From the NCBI GenBank assembly GCA_030272585.1, contig BSYQ01000012.1, positions 1,612,001-1,676,000 of the forward strand: DNA of 64,000 bases. The letters run 5' to 3'. Origin of the DNA: Bryopsis sp. KO-2023. Its lineage: Eukaryota > Chlorophyta > Ulvophyceae > Bryopsidales > Bryopsidaceae. The notes beneath the pieces were generated by a model. That model saw only the letters and a program-made list of their open reading frames with translations, made no database searches and was not told where the DNA came from. Made by a program: the position numbers and the translations under genes. Positions 20,034 through 29,800 of the stretch are shown in pieces. Within the stretch, counting starts at the first letter, position 1. The number at the start of each line of letters is the position of its first letter.

Positions 20034-20543
20034 ATGGACGCAACACAGACTGCCGCTTTCGCCCACATTGTCGCTGTTCTGATAGCGTTGATCGTAGAGA
20101 TGGAGGAGTTTGAAGAGGAACTTCGACAGCGTCTGCTCCAGGGGGAGTTTAGAATGAACCATACTGCTGAAAGAGAGACTAGAGTAAACGTCTCGAAGCT
20201 CGCTCAGTATACGGGCACGCTCATGACTTTGCGAGGCTTGCTGGAAGGATTCCGGGCGGGAGTTCTAACTGTGCCAGGCCCCCTTCGACCTACTCAACCG
20301 CAGATTACAGCGGCGCTGGCCCAGTCAATAGGAAATGCGCGAGAACAGGGCGGAGGAGGAGGAGTACCCCGCGACCTCCTCAACCTGCCGCGTTTCTACC
20401 CGGTGGCGCGAGTGGAGGCGAGGTTCGAGGAGAACGGGGATGGCGAGATGCAGGAGGTGCCTCCAGAGGGGCCGATAATGGTTTACTCCTCCGGGGAGGA
20501 GGAGAACGAGGGGGATGCAGGGGCACCAGGCCCCAGTAGTTAA
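20034..20543 (+). CDS. Unknown 169-aa protein encoded between RNase H and integrase
   Basis: Family not recognised. The N-terminus is hydrophobic and then strongly acidic (AAFAHIVAVLIALIVEMEEF, residues 7-26), suggesting an amphipathic helix or coiled coil. A five-Gly linker lies near residue 109, followed by a Pro/Glu-rich acidic C-terminus with SSGEEENEGD. The start is ATG 20,034. A relic with clear similarity to residues 1-40 lies at 4951 inside older element debris, which argues that this is a genuine element protein and not chance open sequence. It might be a regulatory or structural accessory protein, but its function is unknown. Confidence 0.75.
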   Translation: MDATQTAAFAHIVAVLIALIVEMEEFEEELRQRLLQGEFRMNHTAERETRVNVSKLAQYTGTLMTLRGLLEGFRAGVLTVPGPLRPTQPQITAALAQSIGNAREQGGGGGVPRDLLNLPRFYPVARVEARFEENGDGEMQEVPPEGPIMVYSSGEEENEGDAGAPGPSS

Positions 20544-21323
20544 GGTCGTGGGTTAGGAAGTTTGGGTGGTTAGCTTGGGAGTTTGGGTTAAGAAGTTGAT
20601 GTCAGGGTTGGGGTTGAGAAGTGGGTCTGTAAGCAGGATTCTGCCTTTTCTCTAAAACAGTGATATAAGTCTCTTCAGAAATAGTTAAGACCCCTGGAAC
20701 AGCTGAGTTCCACCCCTTAACTAACATCACTCTGAGTTTCTTTTCAATCCCTACTGAAAAGCAGGAAACCACTCTGCTCACAGCCAGTTAATCCCAAAGG
20801 TTCTAAAGTAAAGGTCTGCAGACTAGGGGTGGTCTCAGACAAAAGCTCAGATTCTCTAGAGATAAGGTATCCTGAAAAGGGAAACTCTAGGATTGAGGAC
20901 TACAGTTTGGGTAAAACTGTACACACCTTGATTTATTATAAATCAATCCCTGTGAGGACCTCAGAACATATGTATTTAAAAACGGTGTGGTGTTTGATCC
21001 AGCCTAGAAGTTGAGGTCACTTAAGAGGATAAGTGCTCTCTCCCAGAAACAGGACTAATAGTTCAGAACCCTGGGATTAAACAACTGATGTCTAAAGTGA
21101 CTAAGATGATGACCTTCAAAGCTTACAGCTTTCAGCCAGCTCACAAGCCAGCTGTTCCAGCTGTTTCAACCTGAAGGATTTTGTATTTAAGTAGAAACCC
21201 TTAATATCTAGAGGAAAGGGCAAACACTGCTTTATCTACCCAGGATAAGCAACTTAAAAGCAAAAAGATAGAAGCCAGGAGGCTCTAGAAGAAGAAGTTA
21301 GTAGTCTGGTAGTAAAGCTACAG
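20544..21323 (+). other. Non-coding spacer before integrase
   Basis: No supported ORF. Short frames are broken by many stops. The spacer could hold an intron, a subgenomic promoter or a re-initiation region that allows expression of the separate integrase, but I see no clear splice pair. Confidence 0.5.
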
Positions 21324-22745
21324 ATGAGGAAGTTTGATGTGTGGAAGGACTCCTGCACTCTTAGTCTTTTACAGAAAGACTTTGAGAAGTTTGCTGGATA
21401 TTCCAGCCAGGAGAAAGCAGCTGCCAGGAAGAAAGAGATGAGATATCTCTGGGATCCAGAGACAGAGCAGCTATTCTTAAGAGACCCAGGAGGAGATAAA
21501 AAGAGAGAGGTGCCAGTGGAGGCTAAGAGACAGGAGCTAATTATGGAGGCACACATAGCAGTAGGACATGTGTCTGTGAAGGGAACTCTGGAGAAGCTCA
21601 GGGAGCACTACTTTTGGTATGGGATGGAAAAACAGACAAAAGAAACATTGGGGAAGTGTGAGACCTGCCAGGAGATCAGGCCAAAGTTTCTGATACAGCC
21701 TAGACTGCTCCAGACCCCAGCTGGCCTTCCGTTTTATCAGTGGGGGATGGATACATTTTCCATTAGGATGCCTGACACACAGGCTTTAGTGCATATTTTA
21801 GTAGTGGTGGACTATTTTACAAAATGGGCTGAGGCTGGAATAGTGGATGCAAAGAGTCCAATTTTTATAGCTCAGTTTCTATTCCAGAACATCATCTGTA
21901 GGTTTGGGGTTCCTAGATTCTTCCTATGTGATAATGGGACAGAGTTTAAGGGTTTAGTGTTAGATTTATGCAAGCAAGAGGGGATAGAGATTAAGAACAC
22001 TAGTCCGAACCATCCTAGAACAAATGGGCTGGCGGAGAGATTAAATCAGACCCTGAAACAGGGAATAGTGGGTAGGCTAAAAGAAAAGCAGGCAGAAGAG
22101 ACACCCACCACAGGTGCACTCTTATTTTCAGTAAAGGATTTACAGGGGGCTTTATTAGACAGTCTTAGAGACTATAATAGCAGAGTAAAAGAAACAACAG
22201 GGTACAGCCCTTTTGAATTAGTATATATTAGGAGACAGGTGAACAAAAGAGACTGGGCAGCCTATCAGTTAGGACAACGACTAGAGGAGTCTCAGAGAGA
22301 TTTAGGAGAAGGATCCCAACCTCAGGGAGGAGGCTCTGGATCCCAGACTTTAGCTGAGAAAAGGGAAGAGGCAGTTTTATTAGATCCTGTGGTCCAGGAA
22401 CTGCCAGTTTTGATCTCTGATAGGGAGTTAAAAGAGCTGAGTGAATTAAGAAAAAGGATGGAAGAAAGAGCTAAGGAATCAGTAGGAACAGCTCAGTATA
22501 GGCAGCAGAGGAACTATGGTGAAAAACTTAAAGAAAAGGAAAGGATAGAAACTCTTAAGATAGGGGACTCGGTTTTAGTCAGAATTAAGACTTCTAAGAA
22601 GCTAGTGGTTAAAGCTCAGGCAGGATTTCGAATAGAGGAAATAGATAGAACAGGAGTTAGAGTTAAGGTCTCTAGGGGTACTCGACAGAGTCGGTGGGTG
22701 GCTCTAGAGGATGTCGCTGTACCCGGAGGAGAGCCTAGTACTTAG
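21324..22745 (+). CDS. int: Retrotransposon integrase encoded as a separate ORF
   Basis: The 473-aa protein carries the HHCC zinc domain (H77, H82, C112, C115) and the DDE core: D143 in WGMDTFSI, D203 in CDNGTEF and E238 in GLAERLNQTL, with the usual 35-residue D-to-E spacing. The C-terminal part (SVLVRIKTSKK..., then RWVALEDV) resembles the beta-rich C-terminal domain that reads DNA or chromatin. The start is ATG 21,324 (MRKFDVWKD). RT-RNase H ends 1.6 kb upstream, so this integrase cannot come from the same simple polyprotein. All catalytic residues are present. Confidence 0.93.
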   Translation: MRKFDVWKDSCTLSLLQKDFEKFAGYSSQEKAAARKKEMRYLWDPETEQLFLRDPGGDKKREVPVEAKRQELIMEAHIAVGHVSVKGTLEKLREHYFWYGMEKQTKETLGKCETCQEIRPKFLIQPRLLQTPAGLPFYQWGMDTFSIRMPDTQALVHILVVVDYFTKWAEAGIVDAKSPIFIAQFLFQNIICRFGVPRFFLCDNGTEFKGLVLDLCKQEGIEIKNTSPNHPRTNGLAERLNQTLKQGIVGRLKEKQAEETPTTGALLFSVKDLQGALLDSLRDYNSRVKETTGYSPFELVYIRRQVNKRDWAAYQLGQRLEESQRDLGEGSQPQGGGSGSQTLAEKREEAVLLDPVVQELPVLISDRELKELSELRKRMEERAKESVGTAQYRQQRNYGEKLKEKERIETLKIGDSVLVRIKTSKKLVVKAQAGFRIEEIDRTGVRVKVSRGTRQSRWVALEDVAVPGGEPST

Positions 22746-22914
22746 GAGAGTACTTTAAGAGAAGTTTACGGAGAACCTTGGACCGAACTACTAGAGATAT
22801 GCTCAAGGAGAGGGAGTAGCAGCGAATGAGACGGGCTTAAAGGGGAGTCTTCGGGAGGTCATGGTTTAAGTTCTAAAAGATATTTCGTTAACGACGAAAA
22901 CTTAGAAGGAAAGA

Positions 22915-23376
22915 ATGGCAGGAACTACGTCCACCCAGCAGTTGAACGAGTGCATGGCAGCCGAAGTGCTGCACCTTCGGACGGAGTTAGAAAAACAAAA
23001 GGGGGAGGTCACTAGGCGGCTCAAGCGGGCCTTCACGAACGAAACCGCATCTGGGAGGACTGCGAGGGATTTACTCAGGCGACAGAAAATCGTCCTGTTA
23101 AGTAATTTAGAAAGTTTGGGAAGGATAGAAGAGTTTCAAAGTCGCCTGCGGAAAGCTCAAGAGGAAGAGGAAATTCCGGAGAAGCGGCTGCAGGAGGTGG
23201 TTCGCGAGAGGTCTAGAACTTCTGGGTGGCGACGACAAGATTCCAATCAAAAACGACGACTGGAAGTCGTGGGTGACCTGCACGAGCAGGAGGTTAAGCG
23301 AGCGAGAGGGGAGGAGAGCGAGAGCGATGGGTTTGAAGTCACCGATAGTGAGAGCGAAGGAGAGAAGGGAGGTTGA
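22915..23376 (+). CDS. Unknown 153-aa coiled-coil protein of the retrotransposon
   Basis: Not recognised. Starts at ATG 22,915. Residues 14-45 and 60-95 are charged, heptad-like helices (VLHLRTELEKQKGEVTRRLK; RIEEFQSRLRKAQEEEE). The C-terminus is acidic (EESESDGFEVTDSESEGEK). It is followed about 190 bp later by an 18-base A-tract (23,571-23,588), as if the ORF and its 3' UTR had been copied from a polyadenylated RNA. No homolog is known to me. Confidence 0.65.
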   Translation: MAGTTSTQQLNECMAAEVLHLRTELEKQKGEVTRRLKRAFTNETASGRTARDLLRRQKIVLLSNLESLGRIEEFQSRLRKAQEEEEIPEKRLQEVVRERSRTSGWRRQDSNQKRRLEVVGDLHEQEVKRARGEESESDGFEVTDSESEGEKGG

Positions 23377-23570
23377 GACATCGGCAGGAGAGCTCTGGAG
23401 GATGTAGAACTTTGATTGAGTGAGGGAGAATATTGGGAGACCCAACGCATAGATATGGAGTCAGCTTGAGAGGACATAGAGAAGTGTTTTAAACCCCAAG
23501 CCTCGAGGCATCGAATTCTTTCGACGGAGAAAAAGAAAACCAACGGAGCGGGAGGTTTTGCTTTTTATTT

Positions 23571-23588
23571 AAAAAAAAAAAAAAAAAA
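23571..23588 (+). other. A18 tract after the 153-aa ORF
   Basis: Uninterrupted run of 18 A, lying 194 bp after the stop of the ORF at 22,915 and 11 bp before the next ORF start. See the finding on captured cDNAs. Confidence 0.9.
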
Positions 23589-23599
23589 GAGAAAAGAAA

Positions 23600-24919
23600 A
23601 TGGTTGAGTGGCGTCAAAGGGTGGAGGAAGCGATCGAGAGGATCGAGGCAGGGGCGGTGCAGTCAAGAGAGGGGGCAAAAGCGCTGGAGGATTTATTTAG
23701 GGGAGAAGAGTCGTTGGCGGAGGAATATACTCGAAACCAGTTGGAATGGCAGGAGGAGCGACAAAAGCTCATCCAGGAAAACTCCGCCCTTCGACAGGCT
23801 GCAAGTGAGGGAGATGCGGGCTCTTCGAGTTCTGCTGCTCAGGTGATACTCCTGCAGCATGAACGAGATCAGCTGCTCTTACGAGTGGTTGAACTGGAGG
23901 AGTCGCTCCAGGCGGCTCAAGCCAGTATTGCGACGGAGGACTTGGAAACTGTGAGGTTGCGACAGGAAGTCGTGGATCTGAAAGAGCAGCTGAAGCAGAC
24001 GGATGCAGGAAAACAGAAGTTGGAGGATCGGAGAACCGCGGAGGGATTCAGTATCGATGAAAGCGATGACGATCACAACAGCGACGGGGATGGAGAAGAG
24101 CATGGAGGAAATAGAGGAGATGGGGATGACATCGATCATGGTGGAGACAGAGAAGGAGGAGGATCTGGCAGAGTGGGAAACAGTGGAGGTGTTGCTGGAG
24201 AGGAAAGGAACGAAGGAGTGGAGGACCAGGACAGGATTGATCCCACGGGAGGACGAGAGGGAGGTAGTCAGGGTGGCAGCGGAATCAGAGAGAGGGTGGA
24301 TCGCAATGAGGGAGATGGAGGAACAGGTGCAAGGATCGAACAAGCACAGATCAAAGAGGAGGAGGACAATCCCGGCGGGGACTGGGTCGATGGGAACTGC
24401 TTTTTCTGCAGATCCCGAAATGCAGTGAAACCCATCGGCGGAGCATGTTCTCGGCACCAAGCCTGTCACAAGGTTGGTTGTCGGGATCGTGCCTGGTTGG
24501 CGGGGAGCTTGGAGCTGGACATGGATGAAGGGGGCATGGGGACCTTTCGCAGGATATACGCTCCCGAGGCATCGATCGCACCGCCGGCAAACTTCTCCGA
24601 TCAGACATGTTCTCTATGTCGATTGATCGGAGGAGCAAACCATTTCCGCTCCATCTACCCGGCGACCTCTCGACCCCGTTTGGAACTCAATCGTGCCATG
24701 CATCGAGCTCGGAGTAATGTGCGAGCGGAGCAGCTCCCGGGAGCGTGGGTTGATAATGAGCAGCAGAGCCATCCCGTGGAGACCCTACTGGATGAGAGAT
24801 TGATCGAAATCCATGGGGCTACCAATCCTCCACTCTCCCGAAAGAGGACCGCTCGAAAAGGAGCAACATCAGCAGCTGCAGCATCCAGCAAACGACAAAG
24901 GGGACTCAGTGGCAGCTAG
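23600..24919 (+). CDS. Unknown 439-aa protein with coiled coil, acidic linker and Cys-rich C-terminus
   Basis: Starts at ATG 23,600 (MVEWRQRVEEAIERIEAGA). Residues 1-140 are predicted from sequence to be coiled coil. About 150-260 is an acidic Gly/Asp/Glu linker. The C-terminal part has paired cysteines: CFFC at 267-270 followed by other Cys and His residues (GGACSRHQACHKVGCRD), and CSLC at 337-340, so a zinc-binding domain is likely. The end is basic (SRKRTARKG...SKRQRG) and could be a nuclear localisation signal. A 27-base A-tract follows 33 bp after the stop. It is the longest accessory ORF. A role in nuclear targeting or silencing suppression is speculation. Confidence 0.7.
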   Translation: MVEWRQRVEEAIERIEAGAVQSREGAKALEDLFRGEESLAEEYTRNQLEWQEERQKLIQENSALRQAASEGDAGSSSSAAQVILLQHERDQLLLRVVELEESLQAAQASIATEDLETVRLRQEVVDLKEQLKQTDAGKQKLEDRRTAEGFSIDESDDDHNSDGDGEEHGGNRGDGDDIDHGGDREGGGSGRVGNSGGVAGEERNEGVEDQDRIDPTGGREGGSQGGSGIRERVDRNEGDGGTGARIEQAQIKEEEDNPGGDWVDGNCFFCRSRNAVKPIGGACSRHQACHKVGCRDRAWLAGSLELDMDEGGMGTFRRIYAPEASIAPPANFSDQTCSLCRLIGGANHFRSIYPATSRPRLELNRAMHRARSNVRAEQLPGAWVDNEQQSHPVETLLDERLIEIHGATNPPLSRKRTARKGATSAAAASSKRQRGLSGS

Positions 24920-24946
24920 AGAGAGGGTAAATCTCTGGGAGAGTAG

Positions 24947-24951
<5 letters not shown>

Positions 24952-24978
<27 letters not shown>
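24952..24978 (+). other. A27 tract after the 439-aa ORF
   Basis: Uninterrupted run of 27 A, 33 bp after the stop codon of the ORF at 23,600. Confidence 0.9.
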
Positions 24979-25029
24979 TATTAGAAGAGGGGGATTCCCT
25001 TTATGAAAGGGTGTTACTACTGGGTTATC

Positions 25030-25146
25030 AAAAAGGGGGAGACAAATCCTGTGGATTTTTCTGGTAGACAAAAAGGGAGAGACAAATCCTGTGGATTTTT
25101 CTGGTAGACAATAAGGGAGAGACAAATTCTGTGGATTTTCTGGTAG
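25030..25146 (+). repeat. Three tandem units of about 40 bp with polypurine starts
   Basis: Each unit begins AAAAGGGGGAGAC-like and contains TGTGGATTTTTCTGGTAGA. The purine-rich starts resemble polypurine tracts. Two 35-bp units with GTTGAATACACT follow at about 25,155-25,230. Confidence 0.75.
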
Positions 25147-25341
25147 AATAAGGGAGGACTTAGCAGTGTTGAATACACTTAATAGGGGGTTTGATGTGGG
25201 TGTTGAATACACTCAGTGGAGTTTTGATGTGGGTGCAAGAGGTGAAATGAACAGTATGGTTGAAAGGAAGAAAGACTGCATGAGATGCAGTGGGTTTTTG
25301 ATTAGGTTTTGGGTACGCATAGAGTGATTTCTATGCGGGTG

Positions 25342-25352
25342 TAAGGGGGAGC
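25342..25352 (+). promoter_or_regulatory. Candidate polypurine tract
   Basis: TAAGGGGGAGC lies just before the 3' LTR. It is followed by GTCACAGC and then the LTR start, and CGTCACAGCTGTGACG forms a perfect 16-bp palindrome across the LTR border. Confidence 0.5.
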
Positions 25353-25360
25353 GTCACAGC

Positions 25361-26749
25361 TGTGACGGAGCTAGAAAGAACATGGCAGATGTACTGCCAC
25401 CAGATGTAATGATTATTCCGATGATAATTCGGAAGAATGGAATTGCCAACTCACACTGATAAACAGTCGTATTTTACGCTGCTCTATGTGAGACCTGGTG
25501 GTTCGTACGTCGGGTTCAATTCCTGACGAGGTCGATGACGTAGGAAAAGTTGTATACTGATACGCTGGAAGATATCGAATAGCTGGCACGCCAACCCATG
25601 GCTAGCGCAGAGTACTAGGAGTCTTACTGCCGGCACTGTCGTTTTATGACATCCGAGGTATGACTTCTACGAAACGTGCGGCTGGGAACACAAGGAGCCA
25701 GCGAAAACACTATGGATTCCAGCGAAACGGATACAACTCCCTACGAAAAACGATCTCTTAGGCGATACGCACGACTGGCAGTCGGGTCGCTAGTCGACCC
25801 CTGTCGTGACGCCGAACTCGCGGCCAGCACACATGCGCTAGCGCTAGAACCAGCCGCGAGTATAAATATCCCACAGAATTCTGGTTAAGAACAGACAGAA
25901 CTCGGTGAATACCTCGTTTACTTCTTACTTCGGACATCTATCTATAGGAGGACTCTCTTATCGAGACGGACTTAAGGAAAGCTTCGCGACTTACCTTAAA
26001 CGGGAATCCCGATCGGACGAGGTACTTCTGGCCAAAGATAGCATCATCCAAGGTTTTCTGAAGTACGCTTTTGAAATGGGATACACCATCCCTTCTCTTT
26101 CTGTAAAAATATTCTCTTGCTATTATTTCTTGTGTCTCTGAGTGTCTTTATTCAAAATAAGGTTGTTGCTGATCAAACTTTGATTCGAGAGGAAATAGGA
26201 GTGGAGTCAGAATAGTAAGAGAAGGTGCTGCCCTTCTCTTAGGAGGTTTTTCTCCACTCAGAGGAGCCGACCTCTCCTCTAAGTGTCCCCTTTCGTTTTT
26301 GGTGTTTGCGTTTTGTGTTACTCTCTTCTCCAGTTCAGTTTCCAGAGTCCCCTTAGGCCATGGTCTCTTAGCGACTATCCTCCAGGGGACTCCACTTTCT
26401 GTCTCACTCTCGGGAGCAAGGCCCTCTTAGCGGGTGTCTCCGTCGACTTTGACTCGTGTTGCGTTCAGATGCCTGGTCTTAGGCTTTTCGTTGAAATGGG
26501 GAATCGAGACTGTGACTCTCGGATGGTGATGATTGTTAGCGCGACTGGTCTTAGCCGACTTCTTAGGTGACGATAGTTTCAGTGCGTCGCAGTTTAGATA
26601 CCAAGTTTTTGGATAAGACATTCAACGTCGGCGTAGTCCGACTCAGTTGCCGTAGACAGACTCTGCGGTAATTCAGTGCGACTCTATCTTCAATCGCTGA
26701 GCGAATGAAGAATTAGTAGTTGTGCCGAATGCGTTTTCGGAGCGTCACA
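25361..26749 (+). repeat. 3' LTR
   Basis: Begins TGTGACGGAGC and ends GGAGCGTCACA before the target repeat ATCGT. TATAAATA at 25,861-25,868 would start transcription near 25,895, directed toward the macroglobulin gene whose ATG is 136 bp beyond the LTR. The LTR could therefore act as an alternative promoter for the host gene. Confidence 0.93.
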
Positions 26750-26754
26750 ATCGT
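26750..26754. repeat. Target-site duplication, right
   Basis: ATCGT, identical to 14,657-14,661. Confidence 0.9.
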
Positions 26755-26884
26755 CGCTTCGTTCCACACCTCCTTCGATGGCGACTGCCTTGGTTTAAAA
26801 TGTGTGAGAAAACGGAGCGACCCCTGTCTTTAGAACGCGTTACAGTCACAAAGCCAACTTTCCAGCGAACACAGAGGAACAAAA

Positions 26885-29800
26885 ATGAAGCGGCAGCGAC
26901 AGCCCCCACCCCATCCAGCCACAGCAATAGGTAGCATCTCTATTGGCGGGAAAGGCGTCAGAAATATTGAAACAGCCCTCTTCGAAAAGAAACTCCATCG
27001 CAACCGTCGCGTCGAGCAGGAGCTGGACCTTTTCCGCTCCGCTTAGAACCGCCACGATCCCACCACTCGTTTTCAGTACTAAGAAAAAAGTGGGCATGGC
27101 TGCTCAGGGACGTTGGCGGCCTTTTTGCTATTGACGTCGGGGTTTTGCTCGGCACGAGTCTTACAACAGAATGTATCTGCGACGGCCGAAAGCGAAGGCT
27201 TCTTATCAAACGAGCTTCCTTTGGAAATCTTGGTGACCACCCCTTCGGAGCTTGCCGATAATTCCACCCGACGACTTAGAGTGGAAGATCAGCAAGCGCT
27301 CACGGTGCGGCGTCCAAAAATCGAACCTGTCAGACGACACATCCTCGCATTACGTGATTGAATGATTTTTTTTGGTAATTACGTTATCGCCGTCTGTACG
27401 TCCCACACTTGTGGCGAATCATGATTTTCCATCAGTAGTCATGTGGAAATAATTAGTCATAGATTTCATGGAAATGGAAACACAACCCATCAGATTCTGC
27501 AGTGTAAAGATCCAATCCTCAACTATGTTGCTGGTGCATTTTTCCAGGTAGTTTTTTCCCGATCTGTGATTGCTTTGGGACAAGATTTTGGAGTGACATC
27601 GCTGCCGGATGACAAGGTGAGAGAACCAGTCGAAATTAGAAACAAAATACAGCATGATGCTTCGTTTATCAGCAGCTCTGCAGTAAAATATATTTGACCT
27701 GGGCTGCAGAAAATGTATATTTGATTTGACTGCTGCAGATTCCTTTTTTCTTGGAGCCGGAGATTCCTGGTCGATTTCGCTGGGTTACCACTTACATTGC
27801 CAGATGGGATCCTGATGAGAGTTGGCCCCTGGATTATGAGGTCAAATTCACATTGAACGAAAATCTGAAAACACATGATGGTACGTACCTGTTGTTTTAG
27901 TATATGATGTCCCCTAAAAATGATTCCAGTCTGTGAGGATATTGTTTTTACTTTTTGGTGTGTTGGCAGGAATTTTGTTTCAATCGGAATTAAATGAAGG
28001 ATCAGTCATTTTAACCACCCCCTCTTTGAGCATGGATATTGAAAGTGTGGAGTCTGAAAAAGCAGCCAATCTCACCGATGATGATTGGGATGCCACCATT
28101 GGTCTGGAGTCTGACATACTGCCAGAAGTCCCACCGGATGGTGAGTCAACTTTAGCTTCGATTAGTCAGTCACCTTGCGGTGCAAACCGGTACAGAGTAA
28201 ATCATCAGCCAGCCATTTGCTTTTCATTCTATTCTATCTTTTTTTTTCTCCTGTCTTTTTCTTTGAAACCTGTTGTTGGCTGTGTGTTGAATAAACTGAA
28301 GGAGCTCGATACTTTTTTTTCTTTGACTGGAAGATTCTCTGATGAAAGCGGTTTTCTTAAACAATTTTAAACCCTTACTTTTTTTTTCCCTTACTCCCTG
28401 TCCAGGTGTGATCCGACTGGCGTTCAACACCAAAGTTTCCTTGACAGCTCTCCAAGAAAATTTGAAGGTGTGAAAAACAGTATCCCCGAAACAGTGTGGA
28501 TGAAGTGGCTTCAGCTTTTTTTAGTGGAAATTGTTTTCGAAAACGCCAGATGTCCAGTTTTGTATTTTTGAATGTTTGAGAAAAGCTGGGTACTTACAAA
28601 TGTATGTTGTGGGAAGGGTTGCAAAAGACAATGTCATTTTTTTACATCAGGGATTCATTTTTTGACATGCCCTTTTGAGGAGTTTTGCTTCACTTTAAGG
28701 TATTGGATGAGTCTTCCAAGAAGCCGGCCAAAGGGTTGGTGGTAAACGTGCAGCCTTGCGATCCTGAGTCTGACGGATTCATATCCCCAAAGCCCTGCTT
28801 CAGAGTACGAGAAGTCTTCTGCATTCCAGATTTTTTCTTGAATCAGTGTTGAGGGTTTCTTAAATAAACAAAGGAATTCTTAACTTGTTTTATTGGAGTG
28901 TTTTTTCTTTTGGATAAGAGCGAATAATAATTCAAAAGAATGATTGATTGTTGTCGTCTTGAAATCTGATGAGTTTTTTTTGTCTTCCCCAAAGTGCAAG
29001 GTGCCCATGACAGGCTCTGAAAAAAGCGACGAAGAAAATGATTGTATCGAGGTGTCGATCGATGGGGACCTTCAAATGGAAACAAAGTGAGGAAAGTTTT
29101 CATTTGCATAATTTTGAATCCAATGGAGAAATACAGAAACCTTCGTAACATTCTTGAATCGTCGGCTTTTGAATGGAGCTTATATATTTGATTTCTTTTG
29201 CCTTGTTTGTTGGCAGATATGCTCTTTTTTTGGCCAAAGGAGTTGAGTACAGCAAAAAGGATGGTGCGTTGAAAGCTGAAAAAAAAGTCACTTTTGGAGG
29301 ATTGAGGAGATTCAGAATTCCTTTCATCAACACAACAGATGGGTAAGATTAATACCCCCCAAGAAAAATATATATTAATATGAAATAACACAAACTATCG
29401 TCAACTCGATCTAGTCCATTTTGGGGTTCCTGCAGGTTTATTATCATTCTTAATCTGTATGCTGTTTTAGGCGGCTCAAGCATTTCTGCGTTTTTTTTTT
29501 CTTTCCTCAAACCAGTAAAAAGCAGCTACTTTTATTTTGTTTATTCCAGTCATTTTGAACCGTGCTGTTTCTGGAGATAGCACGGAAGCTTCTAGCGTTC
29601 CATGTCAGACGAATGAGTCGAATTGGGTTGCTTGCAGTGAACCCCCTCAGGTTGAATTGGGGACATGTGTGATTTTTATTTCATTTTTCCCAGGGGTCCT
29701 CATATTGTCGGTACGAATTTTCTTCGAATGAGGCTTCCGCATGGATTGGGGAAAAACACAGAGTCAGACATACAAGCATTGAAAAAGCAGTTCACCATAA

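Larger units (their letters stand above)
14662..26749 (+). mobile_element. Complete Ty3/gypsy-type LTR retrotransposon, 12.1 kb
   Basis: Two near-identical LTRs of about 1.38 kb start with TGTGACG. The right one ends CGTCACA, and the pair is flanked by the 5-bp repeat ATCGT. Inside, on one strand, lie gag-protease (16,199), RT-RNase H (18,148), an unknown ORF (20,034), a separate integrase (21,324) and two more unknown ORFs (22,915 and 23,600). RNase H is followed by stop codons and about 1.6 kb before integrase, whereas Ty3/gypsy elements normally encode RT, RNase H and integrase in one polyprotein. The near-identity of the LTRs and the intact ORFs indicate a recent insertion, possibly still mobile. 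It lies about 135 bp upstream of the start codon of the macroglobulin gene, in the same orientation. Confidence 0.95.

Noticed and set aside
27096-27134. ATG at 27,096 (MAAQGRWRPFCY) as the macroglobulin start
   Set aside because: The frame ends after 12 codons. Joining exon 26,885-26,930 to 27,108 in phase 1 gives a complete signal peptide instead.
29537-29650. Open segment VILNRAVSGDSTEASS as a macroglobulin exon
   Set aside because: Its phase does not fit between exons 9 and 10, which join directly in phase 2. It could be an alternative exon only with a different donor.
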